Positions 6,211 through 7,099 of a stretch of 7,099 nucleotides of DNA are shown here, one piece after another. The DNA lies in contig PANO01000085.1 of the NCBI GenBank assembly GCA_002707655.1, forward strand, positions 5,373 through 12,471. Direction: 5' to 3'. The notes beneath the pieces were generated by a model that was not told where the DNA came from, made no database searches, and was given only the letters and a program-made list of their open reading frames with translations. The stretch's first letter is position 1. Every line of letters starts with the position of its first letter. The translations under genes were made by a program, and so were the position numbers. The DNA is from Deltaproteobacteria bacterium. GTDB taxonomy: Bacteria > SAR324 > NAC60-12.

Positions 6211-6954
6211 CTACATGGTCATACCGCCGTCAATCATGAAGATCGCGCCAGTCGCATAAGCCGATTCATCGGCAGCGAGAAATGTTGCCGTGGCAGCAAT
6301 TTCTTCCACGGTGCCGAGGCGTCTCATGGGCTGACGAGCAATGAATGCAGCCCGTACTTCTTCCGGATTCCCACCCTGTGCCGCGATGCGTTCGTCCAGT
6401 GACGGGGATTGCACTGTGCCCGGACAGATCGCGTTGCAGCGAATACCCTTGGTCACGAAATCTGCTGCGATGGCTTTGGTCAGTCCCACCACTGCTGCTT
6501 TTGAGGCTCCATAGACAAAACGGTTCGGAACGCCCTTCACAGAAACAACCGAGGCCATGTTGATGACGGAGCCACCTCCGGCTGCGATCATTGCCGGCAA
6601 GAAGGCACGCAGCATCCGGTACATCGCTCGTACATTGAGGTCGAAGGAGAATTCCCAGTCGTCTTCGTCACAGTCGAGGATGGTGCCGTGATGCACATAG
6701 CCCGCGCAGTTGAAGAGAATATCCACCGCACCACGTTGCTTTGCAAACGCCTGAATCGCCACAGCATCTCGGACATCGAGAACGGCGGTTTGGATGGCAG
6801 GGTTTTCCTTGGCGAGCGCTTGCAGTGCGGTTTCGTTAAGGTCTGTGGCCCAGACGGTTGCGCCTTCTTCGGAAAAACGGAGGGCCGTAGCCCGTCCAAT
6901 GCCTTGTGCGGCGGCGGTGATCACAGCAGTCTTGCCCTGAAGTCGTTGAGTCAT
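6211..6954 (-). CDS. SDR family oxidoreductase, BDH2/DHRS6-like
   Basis: A 247-residue classical SDR whose sequence closely follows, from memory, human BDH2/DHRS6. Shared stretches include TAAAQGIG, VLDV, the FNCAGYVHHGTILDC block, INMASV, GIRCNAICPGT, PSLDERI, GNPEE and DESAYATG. The catalytic set is complete: Asn107, Ser135, Tyr148 and Lys152. Asp38 in ATDLN suggests NAD(H) preference. Arg145, Arg189 and Arg207 appear equivalent to the arginines that bind the carboxylate substrate in BDH2, so the substrate is probably a small carboxylic acid. Members of this group have been assigned (R)-3-hydroxybutyrate dehydrogenase, 4-oxo-L-proline reductase and, in bacteria, 2-keto-3-deoxy-L-fuconate dehydrogenase activities; the sequence alone does not choose between these. 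It is the first gene of the minus-strand operon. The ATG at 6952-6954 gives the expected N-terminus MTQRLQGKTAVIT. Confidence 0.87.
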   Translation of the reverse strand: MTQRLQGKTAVITAAAQGIGRATALRFSEEGATVWATDLNETALQALAKENPAIQTAVLDVRDAVAIQAFAKQRGAVDILFNCAGYVHHGTILDCDEDDWEFSFDLNVRAMYRMLRAFLPAMIAAGGGSVINMASVVSVKGVPNRFVYGASKAAVVGLTKAIAADFVTKGIRCNAICPGTVQSPSLDERIAAQGGNPEEVRAAFIARQPMRRLGTVEEIAATATFLAADESAYATGAIFMIDGGMTM

Positions 6955-6968
6955 GTCTGATGGTCTCG

Positions 6969-7099
6969 TAAAAAGTCCACTGGATGCAAAATACAGTCAG
7001 ATTTAGGGGTCATCGAACCATTCGACACCCTCGTTCCTTTCAATACACGGTGTTCTGAGCATCCGTTTTTTTTACGAAGTTGATGCCTCTGACTTTTTA
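6969..7099. repeat. 9-bp inverted repeat flanking the SDR operon upstream region
   Basis: TAAAAAGTC (6969-6977) is the exact reverse complement of GACTTTTTA (7091-7099), the last bases of the window. The arms are AT-rich and 113 bp apart. They could mark a regulator-binding pair or the edges of an element continuing past the window, but chance is likely. Confidence 0.2.
7013..7025. promoter_or_regulatory. candidate operator palindrome upstream of the SDR operon
   Basis: TCGAA-CCA-TTCGA is a perfect dyad with 5-bp arms and a 3-bp spacer, centred about 65 bp upstream of the first SDR start codon. Its size and place suit a repressor or activator site. No regulator gene is in view, and no convincing -35/-10 pair was found around it, so this is a candidate only. 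Confidence 0.3.

Noticed and set aside
5614..6402. Long open frame on the + strand (262 codons) opposite the two SDR genes
   Set aside because: It lies antisense to two complete SDR proteins with full catalytic motifs and has no recognisable domain. It is a shadow of the coding strand.
7055..7073. Run of eight T at 7066-7073 as a terminator of a gene beyond the window
   Set aside because: No stable hairpin precedes it on either strand.

Overview
This window carries six genes of bacterial central and accessory metabolism. No rRNA, tRNA, CRISPR array, insertion sequence or phage gene was seen. Gene ends are tight, with ATGA and TGATG overlaps, and most starts are ATG. Two polytopic transporters and several CoA- or NAD(P)-dependent enzymes fit an ordinary free-living heterotrophic bacterium, probably Gram-negative. 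No marker gene fixes the phylum. From memory, the CoA-transferase/lyase pair resembles pairs found in proteobacteria, while the permease is of a type common in Bacteroidota, Acidobacteriota and Verrucomicrobiota, so the taxonomy stays open.

Left part, + strand (3-2191): a family III (CaiB/BaiF) CoA-transferase overlaps by ATGA a short citrate-synthase-fold protein of the citryl-CoA lyase type, and the unit ends in a clear intrinsic terminator (2158-2191). The CoA-transferase reading frame is broken twice, near 39-43 and near 556-558. The two shifts have opposite sign, so the original frame is restored. A plausible joint role is activation of a hydroxy-di/tricarboxylate as a CoA ester, followed by cleavage to acetyl-CoA (or another acyl-CoA) and an oxo acid.

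Middle part, + strand (2235-4447): an ABC-2 type permease with six predicted membrane spans and no ATPase gene in view. After a 98-bp gap with an inverted repeat comes a fold-type II PLP enzyme of the threonine/serine dehydratase family without a regulatory ACT domain.

Right part, - strand (6954 down to 4529): a probable three-gene operon. It holds an SDR closely resembling the BDH2/DHRS6 group, a FabG-like SDR 48 nt further on, and an EamA/DMT-family transporter whose start codon overlaps the SDR stop (TGATG). It converges on the dehydratase gene across an 81-bp gap with no convincing terminator. The 145 bp upstream of the operon contain a 13-bp palindrome that could be an operator.

No plainly new system was found. 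The items most worth a second look are the doubly frameshifted CoA-transferase, the CoA-transferase/lyase module of unknown substrate, and the SDR-SDR-transporter operon.
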